This document shows positions 1 to 12,700 of a DNA stretch of 64,000 nucleotides, piece after piece (the stretch's first letter is position 1; each line of letters starts with the position of its first letter). Origin of the DNA: Gordionus sp. m RMFG-2023 (lineage: Eukaryota; Nematomorpha; Gordioida; Chordodea; Parachordodidae). Location of the stretch: NCBI RefSeq assembly GCF_954871325.1, contig NC_088777.1:4590509-4654508 (forward strand), written 5' to 3'. The notes beneath the pieces were generated by a model. The model was not told the DNA's origin. It saw nothing but the letters and a program-made list of their open reading frames with translations, and did no database searches. The translations under genes were made by a program, and so were the position numbers.

Positions 1-268
1 TGAGTAGATCAATATTTTATTTTCCAGAACCATGTGGAAGACGGGAACTTAAACAATGGTTGAACGGGTTTGTAAGCTAAACCGCCTAAACACCATTCCA
101 GATACCTTAACATAAAAGCGAGAACTAAATATGGAATACACAAAATCGAAAAAAAATGGGTGAATTTCTATCTTGGTTTTATGAAAACAAAACAAAATGG
201 AGTTTTCGAGTATTTACAATTAACAAACTAAAACAATATTTTTTTTAATGATCCCACAAATATGAATT

Positions 269-491
269 GTGTTGTTAAACGGCTCGTTTTGAGCTTATTT
301 TTAAATACGGCTAACTCAACATTTTAGCCAGAAAAATATTGCTCAAGCCTCGTGATTTTGATAGTATATGTCTAAACCCTTGTTCCTTCTGCTGAGCAAA
401 ATCTTCAGGTTTGCGTGATATTTATCTGGATAAAATATTTAGTTAACCGTTTTTTAAAAATCGGCTCAAAACGAGCCGTTTTAACAACATT
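269..491. repeat. foldback repeat family R1, copy a
   Basis: About 220 bp with long inverted arms. The left arm starts GTTGTTAAACGGCTCGTTTT and the right arm is its mirror ending CGTTTTAACAACATT. Inner motifs ATTTTAGCCAGAAAAATATT and a variable centre recur in the other copies (14.2, 18.25 and 61.7 kb). It sits in the last visible EDC4 intron. No coding capacity. Confidence 0.8.
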
Positions 492-555
492 AAACATGGG
501 GCAGAATAGATACCCCACTTCGTAAAAAAAACGACTCGGTTAAAAAAATACAAAC

Positions 556-768
556 CTGGTATAACGTAGCTGTTGAAAACGTATTGCAAAGTTTTTTCGA
601 GTCTGTGATTCAGACCGTTCCACAATTGGGGTTTGTTGAGAATGTTTTCTAACTGCTTGGATAAATTATCGGGCCCATCTCCCGATCCGCTATTAGAACT
701 GTGACGTTTCGTCTCTGTCAATTTTTTGTCCATCTCGGTCTGGCGTTTGCTCATCGCGGTTACCGCTT
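556..768 (-). CDS. EDC4: EDC4 exon 11, coiled-coil / oligomerisation region
   Basis: Reads AVTAMSKRQTEMDKKLTETK, then LSKQLENILNKPQLWNGL and NHRLEKTLQYVFNSYVIP. The last block matches AGRLERSIRDEIKKTVPP in human EDC4, the region linked to self-association and P-body targeting. Acceptor TTTAAAG at 769, donor CCAG/GTTTGT at 550-555. No confident downstream exon lies in 1-555. Confidence 0.78.
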
Positions 769-3700
769 CTTTAAATATATTTTTTTGTGAGGGATATTCA
801 CATTATAAATTTCATATTGTATGCTTTAGAGGTCTTATTTTTGTCCGAGCCCGAAAAAAAAATTTTCAACCTGACCCGAACCCGACTAAATTTTAAAATT
901 TTGAGTGTGAATATTTCATAATATCCAAAAAAAACAATTAAAAATTATGGTGTATTATACTTTAAAACATATAACCTTTTATAATTACAATCGCGTTTAA
1001 AAAATTTATTGCGATTATTTGGCTTTAACGAAGCCCTCCTATCTTCAAAAAGACCCTGCCGGCCGCTGAAAACCCCCTTTCACTGCTAGCCGAGGAAGCA
1101 TTAAATTAAGAAAGTCGTTATGATAAGTATTTCCGCCAACTCAAGATTTGGTAAACCATTTTAAATATCGAAAAATTTTGAGGCTATTTAAATAAATAGA
1201 TCTTAGATAAATAGAAAAATGATCTAATTCAATATTTTAGCCAGAAAAATATTGCCTGCGTGGAGATTTCGCTAATAGAAATTCAAAACTTCGTAATATC
1301 TATGAGCAAAAAATCCTCAGGAATGGGTAAATATTTTTTTCTAAATACCATATGGAGTTAACCATTTTTAAAAATGGGCTCAAATGGAGAGATTTTGCAT
1401 ATAAATATTGGGCATAATCTTTAATCTACCTAATTTAAAAATTATAAAAAAATAAAGCAATATAATATTTCAGAATATATTGCCCATAAAAAAAACGATT
1501 ATTGAGCCGTATATAATTAAAATATTTTCAAGATTCTCTTCTTCGAAATTAGATCTATAAGGAGAAGGAACTCGGGATAGATGGCACTAGGGCCAGGCAA
1601 ATTCAATTTTTTTTAATTCAAATTCTTTTAAATTTTAATTAAAAGAATATTAATTAAGCGCATTTTTACGAAGTTAGATAAAGTATAAAATCCCTAATTT
1701 TCTTTAAGCCCGAACACAGCCAGCAGTTTAATGGGGCCTAGATCCCTGGTCTTATTTAGATTATGGTAATAACTAACCTTCCGTTTATACCAGGGCTGTG
1801 CATTTGACCGGTAAAATACGTTTCGGTCAATTGACCGATATTTGACCGGTCAAATATGGTCAAATTCAAATATATGTTTTTTAAGTTAAAATTTGAATAT
1901 AATAGTAAAATGAATCTATATTATTAATTTTTTTAAATTCATTGTCATTAAATAACTAACATTTAGCTATCCATAACAGATTCTTGTTCTGATTCATATT
2001 CAATATTATTATTTTCTTTAATATTTTTTAATCAATTTTCCTGATGTCTTAGATCTTCAATCGATTTATATTTTTATAGGAATATTAACCCAAATCGACC
2101 TATTTCTTTCAAAAGAAGAAGAACTAGGAATTATTAATCTCTTAATGAGCATGGTGGGCAAAGTTTAATCTATTAACTTGAGGTCGGAATTGATTGTTTT
2201 TGGAAATTACTACTTTCCTAAATTCGCTATATTAAACATGCTGTTTTTGCTTTTGAAATTAATTATATCACTTAAAATATTTTGGTCATCACTATCTTGT
2301 AAAATAGCTAATTCTAGAATTATATCACATACTTCATTAAATTCACTACTAGTGAGATTCTCCTCTTGTTGTTGACCCCAAAAATAAGCAAACATTGTGA
2401 TCAATTTGACTGTATTTGACCAGCTTCGGTCAATTGACTAAATTTGACTGATCAATTGACCGACTTGCCAACCCTGGTTTATACCCAAGTGAGGTTGGGG
2501 GGGGGGAGCTTGCCTTTTTTTAAGACCCAGCTCATATTTCAAAATTCGGTCCGGGGGGAGGAGCTACGATTAGCTGCTTTAAATAAACCAACCATATCAA
2601 CAAAAATATACCTGCAAGCGTGTCCATTTTTTGAGCGAGCTTGGCTTGGGAGACCGAAATCTCCTTGAGGGCCTCGATTAACCTCTTATTTTCGTTTTCC
2701 AAAAGAGTCGTCACTTTATGGTTGTTAAGGTTGGTACTATTGACCAATCCGGGGCTGCTCGGAATAGGAGCAATACTGTTTATGGTGGCCGGCATTTTTT
2801 TGGCACTGGTCGTTTTAATTTGGGTAGTAATACTCGGGGGGCTGCCGAAAATGGAAGGGGGGTTGCTGAGGATGGAAGAGGTAGAATTGAGGACTTTTGA
2901 GTTTTTTATCGATAGATTATGAGGCGTGGTAGTGAGCGAGTTAGGGTTATTGGCAAGGTTTGGGTCCGAATTGGGGCAAACAGTTGAGATCGAAAGATTA
3001 ACCGGGGTTAAGGTAGATTTCTTTGGTCTAACGGGAAGGGGGGGGGCAAAGAGAGTGAAATACAATTATATATGCGCCTTTGAATAATCAAATAAAATGG
3101 GTACGTACTAAAAATTAGATATATATTTAAAATTAATGAGGGAGGTTTATAAAAAAAAGGGTTAGGGGTTAATGGATATTACTTGCTAGTGGCCTGAGGC
3201 TTGAGGTGTTCTTGCTCAAGATTTTGTGGCCCATTAGCGATAGATTTCGAGTTTTTGGTGGATTTAAATAATTCGTCTTTCTTAGCAAACAAACTATCAA
3301 GCGATAGGGGCATAAAGGCCTTGGAAGTGATTGAATCATCGTTGGTATTGTTTATGGGTGTTCCATTTGTATTGGACGGGTTTTTAATCATATCCTCCCT
3401 GTTGGATAGTTTGAGGGGCATGGGCTCATTTGGCATAGTGCTATCGTCGTGAATTTTCTTTTTTTGAATGGGATCATCGTTTTTGGCGATGCTTTTAACG
3501 TCCGCCTCGCCTGTTCCATTTAGTTCGTTCTTCTGCAGCAAGAAACTTAGCAAATCTTCGATATCGTCACTATCCTCTCGAACCTTCTTGGTATCCTGAT
3601 TTGAAATATCGTTAGTCTGATCCGAAATTGAGCTAGAAGAAGAGCCTTTGAGCATGAGATCGTCTATTGCAAAAAAATTGTTCACCGAATTACTGGTTTC

Positions 3701-6700
3701 GCCCTCCTTGGTGTCGGGAGTGTTCAAAACGTTAGTTACACTTTCGTTAGAATCGGAAGGAATCAATGAGGTTTCCAAATGTATAACTAATTTTCTTAGG
3801 CATTTGGGATGCAGAGCTATTATTCTTGTTAATTTTTTTTTTGAACAAATTATGTATGAATATAACAAATAGAAATATTAATTCTAAATCTTACGATATT
3901 TTTAAATAATTTGAAACATCCATACTTGTATTATAATACCTTCTTTTTTTTTATCTTAATCTCCAATTACACAACTTTATTTAAAATATTTCTCTAGCAT
4001 GCCGAGTTTTATCGGCTCCGACCTCGAGGTCGTAGCCAAAAAATTCGCTCAGGCTCAAGCCGGCTCATTGAGCCGGCTGAGTTGGCTTGCTCGAGTCGGC
4101 TCAGGAGTTGGCTCAAGCGGCTCAGCCGTTAGCTCAAGCCGAAATTTATTTATTTGTGATTAGTGTTGTTAAATGGCTGATCCAAATCCGCTTCTTGGCT
4201 TACTAGTTTTATTAAACGGCTGAGCCAAGCCGGCTTCTTGGCTGCCATGCCGGCTTATCCCTAAACTCAGTCAAATTTTGAATCGAAAATTTGACTTAGA
4301 CTCAAGAGTTGACTCTAGCCTACTTTTAAGCCAATAATTAATTTATTTGTGATTAGTGTTGTTAAATGGTTGACCCAAGCTGGCTTCTTGGCTTATTAGT
4401 GTTGTTAAACGGTTTAGCCGTAATTTGAAGCCTTTCATTGATTTTAAATCAGTGATGTAATAATATAACTGTAAGGTATTGAATGTTTTTCCTAGGACTA
4501 TTGCAATTTATTTTACTATCTCTCAGCCAATATTATCTTTAGAAATAAAATATTATGTAAAAAAAAATAATAGCATAATTTAGGATTTGATATAGAAAAC
4601 TGTTTTAATAAACAAATTTTCTTTTATATATAAAATATCAAACTGAATAAATTTTATTTTGATATTTTACACTCATCTTACATGATTAAAATAAAAAATT
4701 GTATTTATAAATCTTGGTATATTAAGCTTTTTAGACCATGTATCTATCTAGATAAATATGAAAAGTATCATAGCAACTCTGGTGTATCTATATTCAAAAT
4801 TTTAGATCTCAAACTTTAATGTTCTGAGATATAGCTAATCAAAATTTGGGGTAAAATAGACCCCACCTTTGTAGTTAAGGGAGTTTTTTCCACCTTTGTA
4901 GTGAAGGGTTAAACATACAATTACAAATAAAAAGAAATTATTATTTAAAAAAATAAATTTCAACAAGTTCCTATTTTTTTTTATCGCATAATGTAATTTT
5001 TTTAAATTATTATTTAATATTTTTTATGCTTATTTATGCCATGCCATGCTATAAATAAAAAAGGCAAAGTTACATCCTGTTTTTTTAATATTTTATTATT
5101 TTTTGTACATATTTTTTTTTTAGATATAGAATAGAAATTAAATTATAAATAATTTTTTTCTTTTAAATATCCTTTATTGACTAAACATTAAAAAAATAAA
5201 TTTTATGGATTCAACAAGTTTCGATTTACCATCTACATCTACCTCACACCAAGAAATGAGTGGAATAGAAGTACTACAATATTTCTATTTATATGTTCAA
5301 ATATTAGCTAATCGTTTAGCTAAAATCGTTCTTGACTTCTCAATAGAAGTTTTTTAAGAAGACTTATTTTACTACTAATGATAATTATATTTTTGATCTG
5401 AATTTTAATCAATTTTTTCGTTTAGCCGAAATCTTCACTACGCAATATAAGTTTTTTTTAAGAAGAATAATTCAATTATAATTATATTTTTGATCTGATT
5501 TCTCATCAATTTTTAAAATAAGATAAGGTATTTTTATTATTATTAATTACTTCTTTACTTAATCGAAAACGTTGAACTTTATCTACGCAATAAAACACGA
5601 AAAGAAGTAGTGGCTTTAGGGTAAATAAATCTTCTTTCGAATTCCATTTATTTGAGGGAAATGGAATATAAAACAAATTAAAATTAAATATACAAATTGT
5701 TTTTTAAGATTTCGAATGAGAAAGTCATCTTCGGAAATTCCTATCATCCAAACTAACTAAAAGATACTTTTTAATTTTAAATATGATTAATCTAAATCGA
5801 TTTCTTTTGTCCAATAGCTAATATATAGGAGTCCATAATCTTCGTTATTCATGAAAACGGTAATGATCTAGAAGATGAAAAAAAATATATTATATTATTT
5901 TTAATGTTTTTTTATTATCTAACAGCTGTTCTTTAGACTACTTTTTTTAGCTTATAGGTAGTATTCCTAAATGGCTTGATTTTTAAAAATGGCTAACCCA
6001 ATATTTTAGCAAAAACTATTTTGGTTACCCATGTCATTATTAAAAAGGCAAACAGATTAAAGAATGGTTCCAGATCATCGAGAGAATAAGGAAGCAAGTT
6101 ATCAATTTAATAATAGTTTTTAACATGAGAATAATTAGTATATGGGTTATGGGAAATATGTATTATAGCTATTAAGAACATTTTCTTCCCTGGTATCTTC
6201 TATTTCATTAATATCATTGTCTGAATCACTTTCAACGATTTAGATTTCCAAGGCGATGATATTTTAAATTATTAACACGTGATTTAGGTTTATAATATAG
6301 ATTGAAAATATAAATTACAAATTGAAAATATATTTCAATTTCAAAATTAAATAATAAATCATAAAAATTATAATTAATTATGATATTATATTTAAATTTT
6401 CATGTTTATACTTACATTCATTATATTTTTTAAAAGTAGCTAAGTAGCGCGCTACTTAGTTACTTTCAAAAAAAGTAGCGCGCTAAAAAATAAAATAAAT
6501 AATTACAAAAAAAAGTAGCGGCTATTAGCTATAGCTACCAAAAAAGATAGCGCGCTACTTTAACAACTCTGAAAATGACTAAAAAATAATAAAAATATTG
6601 GTTCGGATAGGTTTCTTTAAAAAATATTGGGCTAATTCAATATTTTACAAAAACAATAAATTCGATCTGATATTTAATATCGCCAAAGCCCTAAATAAAA

Positions 6701-9700
6701 TGACTAGTTATATTTATCATTTTAAAACATTAATTAATTTTTTTTAAGTAGCTTAATAAATTAGCTATTTTTTTTAGCTATAGCTGCACAAAAAAAAATA
6801 GCGACATTAGTAATTAGCTATTTTTCTTTATAAAAGTAGTGTCACTACCTGTCCTGTATTTAATTTAATTGAAAAATATAACTAAACGCCTATTTAACAA
6901 TCAATTAATATAAAAATTTAATTCCTTTACCCTAATCTTAGAGAAATCTATTTTATTGCTTAGAATCTTTTTTATATTTTGAGTCAAAAAAATAAAAGCC
7001 TTAGCCCTATCTTAAAATAAATTTTTTTAGACCCAAGCCCATCTTTAACTTAATTTCCACGTTAAACTAAATGACCGATAAATATAAAATTGTCTTTCAA
7101 GTAAAATAAAAGATCTCTAAATTTTACATCTATTTATTTTAGCAAATGTATAATTTTAATTTTTTGAATAATATTTAGACGCAGCCTATGTCCAGTCCAA
7201 TAAGGGAAATTGAAGAAGGATATAAAGTATCTAGATCGGATAATAGTATTATGATAGGAAATAATTATAAAATGACTCCCAAGAAAACCAGACGAAAATG
7301 TCGGTTCTGCGATAAATACTACCTAGTTAGTACAGCATCTAGTAATTTAAAAAATCATTTGAAAAGATTTCATCCGAATGCCTTACATGAAAGTCTTCAG
7401 AATGCATCCTCATCTTTGTTTGGAGTTAAAATACTTTCACCTAGTGAAAATTTAAATCTTAATAAATTAATCCTCAAATATTTTGTTGATGAAAATATAT
7501 CTATCAATTCATTCGACAGTGATTCATTTAAAAATATATTTAAATATATTAATAAATACGCAAAAATTTGGTGTAGACAAAGCGCTTCCAAATATTTATC
7601 TAAAATATATATAACAGCCAAGAATCAAATGATTGCTAATCTTAAGAAGGTGAAGAGCCAACTATCTATTACGACTGATTTGTGGACCGGTATAAATTCT
7701 ATATCATACATGGCTTTGACAATCCATTATATAGATAATGATTGGTCACCCAAAAATTATTTATTAGATTTTATCGAAATACCTCACCCACATACGAGTG
7801 AGGAGATTTGTGCAATAATTATAGATTCCCTAGAAAAATTTAATATTATTAATAAAATTACATCTATTACTCATGATAACGCTTCCAATATTTTATTGGC
7901 ATCCGAATACATGAAAAAATATTATATGAAAAATTATAGTAAAGAATTTTACAGCCATAGATGTTTGGCACATATTTTGAATATAGTAGTGAAAGAGGGA
8001 TTAGATTCATTCTCTTCCCTATTAGAAAATGTAGACCGATTTGTCAGGAAAATACATAGAAGTCCTAAAATGATGCAAGAATTCCTAACCTTAAGTGGTG
8101 GCACGAAAATACCAATAGATGTGGCTACCAGATGGAACAGTAAATATTTAATGATACGTTCAATCAATCAGGTATAATTATTAATTATAAATTTTATTTT
8201 TTAATAATGTTTTATATTTTTAGAATATTGATGCGGTCTTTAAATTTTGCAAAAAATTTGATGATGAGTACCACATCAACAATGAGGATAGTATTTTTCT
8301 CAAGGAACTCGAATCATTTTTATATCCATTTTATAAGATAACAAACGAAATAAGCTCCGAAACAATAACCACGGTAGGCTTATCTGTATTATACATTAAT
8401 ACAATAATGACGTCACTGGAACGCACAGAGATATCAAATGCAAGCACTCAAATAAAAAAAGCGGCTTCTAAAATGAAAGAAAAATGCAAAATATATTCAG
8501 AACATATGGCAACTTTTGCAAATTATGTCTGTGCATTCCTAGATCCTCGAATAAAAAAAAAATATATACCAACTTTTCTTAATAAAGCTACATATTTGGA
8601 TCATTTTAAAATTTTATATAACCAATATAATCCGGAAAATTTAAATGTTTATGATATCGATAACGAGCTTAATCCATCAAATCTTATGTCGGTAACGATA
8701 TTTAATGACCTTAGAAAGTAAATACAAAAATTTATTATGTCATATATTTTTATAATTCGCTTTTAAGGGAAGCATATCAATATCCAGATCCAGCGAGAGA
8801 GGAGATGGAAGATTATATTGGAGAGGTTGTTGCTAAACCTACAATCCATGTTTTGGATTGGTGGAGTTCGAACAGCACAAGATTTCCCAAATTAGCAATG
8901 ATGGCTAGAGATTTCTTTTCCCATCAATCAACATCTGTACCTAGTGAAAGAACCTTTTCACGTGCGGTTGACACATTGACAAAGAAAAGAAATCGAATTT
9001 CTTCTACAAAATTAAATGAATGTTTGTCATTAAAATCATGGAAATTTAATTTTTTAACTTTAAAAGATGATTTTTATATATAAATTTTAATTATATTATA
9101 TATTTGTTTATACTATAATATACAAATAAATCAATAAATTTTATGAAAAAATGTGTTCTTTGCGCTGATATAAAATATCTTATTTCAATAATCAAATAGG
9201 GTTTATGGACCTTAGGTATGTTGGAAAGACTCTTGCATAAGAACGGTCAAATAATATATTTGTTAGCTTTATTATTTAAATATATTATCATATATTAGAT
9301 TTATTTTGGCCTAATAGTTTTTATCATAATAATTAAAATAAATATTTCAAGTTAAAAATAAGTGAAGATAACTTTAGTGGCTATTTTTTATTTTTTTTTA
9401 AAAATTGGATATCAAATTAAGTATATAAGTAAAAATGGAAAAGATTTAACCAAGAATTTTAAAAATATAAAAACAATTTTTTGTATATTAAATCGCAATG
9501 AGAAATATACACAACATAATTAAAAATATATATTAAAAAAAATGAATTGGAAAAAAAAAGAATTTAATGCATAAAAAAGAACTGAGAAAAGTATTTTTAA
9601 AAAAGCGGATACATATCATCTGAGAGAAGCTTGAATATTTATAAAATTGGACCTGCAGATTTCCTTCCAGGGAAATCAGCTGACGAAGGTAAAATCCTTC

Positions 9701-12700
9701 ATTGGGGTCACCTGATATCTGTCTCATTTTTTTCCCTTGATTTTAATTACAAAAATATTTATTTATTTAAATTTCTTCCCAACCCCCTCCCTTCCTATAT
9801 TACTAAGGGTTGACTATAAATATAATTTATTATATTAGTTTATGATTTTAAAGGAGAAAATTAATTATTTATATCAAACATGTCAGCCTCCTTATTTTTA
9901 TTAACTTGAGATAAACTAATGATGTATGGGTTGCCCTTGCCAGGTTTATAACTGCTGCTTTCTTATTATATTTATAATATATAAATGTATGCATTCTTTA
10001 CCTGAATAAATTACATAAAAAGTATTTAAGTAAAATAGATGAAGCGGCATTAAAGAAAAAAAAATCTTAGATATTTTTTGTTTTTAATATTTTCTTAAAA
10101 TATATAACATTTAAAAAACTAAAATCTGAATATACAAAGCACGGACTCTATGTATATCTAAATATTTTTTAAGAAATACTGGCCAACAAACGGCTCTGCA
10201 GCTATCGGATATAATAATTAATATTAAAATAAACCACATTTAAAAATTTATAAACAATACTTAATAATATTAATAAAAACCATCTTAATGTTTAATAAAT
10301 ATTTATACATCAAATTCTATGAAAAAATAAAGAAATAAAATGTTGAGTCAATAAAGGATATTTAAAAGAAAAAAATTATTTATATTTTAATTTATATTTT
10401 ATACCTAAAAAATAAAATATGTACAAAAAATATTGAAAAAACAGGATGTATGTAACTTTGCCTTTTTTATTTATGGAACAATAAATAATAATTTTAAAAA
10501 ATTTCATTCAACGATAAAAAAAAAATAGGAACTTGTTGTTGAATCCATTATAAAATTTATTTTTTTAAATAATAATATTTTCTTTTTATTTGTAATTGTA
10601 TGTTTAATTTATTTTTTTCATTTATAAAATAATAATTGAAAATATTTGGTATCGTGTAATTACAGAGAAACCATTACAGAGAAAACAATTATAGAGAAAC
10701 TTTTACAGAGAAAACAATTATAGAGAATGTCGTTTATAGAGATTTATTTTACAGAGAATGATTTTATAGAGAATTTTTTATAAAGAATTTTATTTAAGGA
10801 ATGATTATTTTATAAAAAATGTTAATCTATTTAGTATAAATATGTGTAATTATTACTTAGGTAGGGTGCGCCTGCGTAAAACAGTTTTCTATATCAAATC
10901 CTAAATTATGCTATTATTTTTTTTTACATAATATTTTATTTCTAAAGATAATATTGGCTGAGAGATAGTAAAATAAATTGCAAGGGTCCTAGGAAAAACA
11001 TTCAATACCTTACAGTAATATTATTACATCACTGATTTAAAATCAATGAAAGGCTTCAAATTACGGCCAAACCGTTTAGCAACACTAATAAGCCAAGAAG
11101 CCAGCTTGGGTCAACCGTTTAACAACACTAATCACAAATAAATTAATTATTGGCTTAAAAGTAGGCTTGAGTTACAAATTTTTGATTCAAAATTTGACTG
11201 AGTTTAGGGATAAGCCGGCATGGCAGCCAAGAAGCCGGCTTGGCTGAGCCGTTTAACAACATTAGTAAGCTAAGAAGCCGGTTTGGATCAGCCGTTTAAC
11301 AAGACTAATCACAAATAAATAAATTTCGGCTTGAGCTAATGGCTTGAGCCAACTCCTGAGCCGGCTTGAGCTAATGGCTTGAGCCAACTCCTGAGCCGGC
11401 TTGAGCCAACTCCTGAGCCGACTCGAGCAAGCCAACTCAGCCGGCTTAATAAGCCGGCTTGAGTCTGAGTCTAATTTTAGGCTCAAAAACTGGCTGAGTT
11501 TAGGGCTAAGCCGGCTTGACTAAGTTTTTTAACAACACTACATTGAATATGTTCAGCGCCATTAGTGTTATGCATGGTATAATAATTATACATTACACAC
11601 ATCAAGGAGGGTAGAACTTTTATATGGTTAACACTACTCGCACCATCTAATTTTGACGAGATTTATCACCTTAAGGGGGAGGGCGGTACTAAGGAGGAGT
11701 GGCTATACTACATCCAGAGTTGGGCATATTAAAAATGTCAATGTACAAGATACAAAATTATCTTGTATCTTAGATGCAAGTATTCGCGGTACTGCCCAAC
11801 TCTGACTACATCATTTCAATATTTACATACTCAAGACAAGCAGTCGAGACGGATCCGTGAGAGTCCAAATTATGGATTAGGTTGTCGTTGTTGAGAAGCA
11901 TTCCCTCGAAAGCTTCCATCCCGAAAAGATCGATAGTTTCGGAGAAGAGATTCAAAATGGAAAAACTGATGACCGGTTGATTGATAACGACGCGCGTCAG
12001 GGAATCGAATCCTAAGTAATATTTATTTAAAATGGATCAAGGTTACCGAGTGACAACTCGAGGGTATAATTACAAGAAAAATATTTTAAAAAATTTGTTA
12101 TATGATGAAGCAGCTGTTGGCAAAGCGAAAAAATTCATCCTTTAGTAAAAAAAAAAATCGAATTATGGCCTATAAAAAATAAAAGTACAAATCATGAATG
12201 ATAAATGAGCAAAAAGGTAGGATAGATTCCATAAGACATATGCCCGTACCGTTAGCCTTCCCCATTTCCAGGAGGTAGAGCGTTTGACCATTGATGTCGG
12301 TTATAACCAAAAAAGGTTTGAAGAGGTTAGGACCTAAAGGGTAATCTATCCACCGGTATTTAGCGTAAAACGTGGCGGGGGTTACACACGCGGGAGCTGA
12401 CGGTTCTGGCTGATACACGTTGTTACGGACAAAAGAAAACTTTTGTAGGCATTCAGCGTGGGCAGACTCGGGAGCTATTTTCCACAACTATCAAATATAA
12501 AGTAATAATGGGTAAATAAAGTTTAGATAGGCGAAATAATTAATGATTGGCATTGTATTGTTACATGTATACCTCATGGTAAAGACCCGCAAAATCGATT
12601 ATTTTTTTTTCAGCTCGAACTCATCCGAGACCCATATAAAAGACTTAGATATAGGCCAATTAGAGAAATGTATCTCAAACTCGAAATATTTATTCTGTTA

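Noticed and set aside
1-240. A further EDC4 exon (reading AYKPVQPLF after an AG)
   Set aside because: The phase would fit and it faintly resembles the next EDC4 block, but I see no good downstream donor and similarity is too weak.
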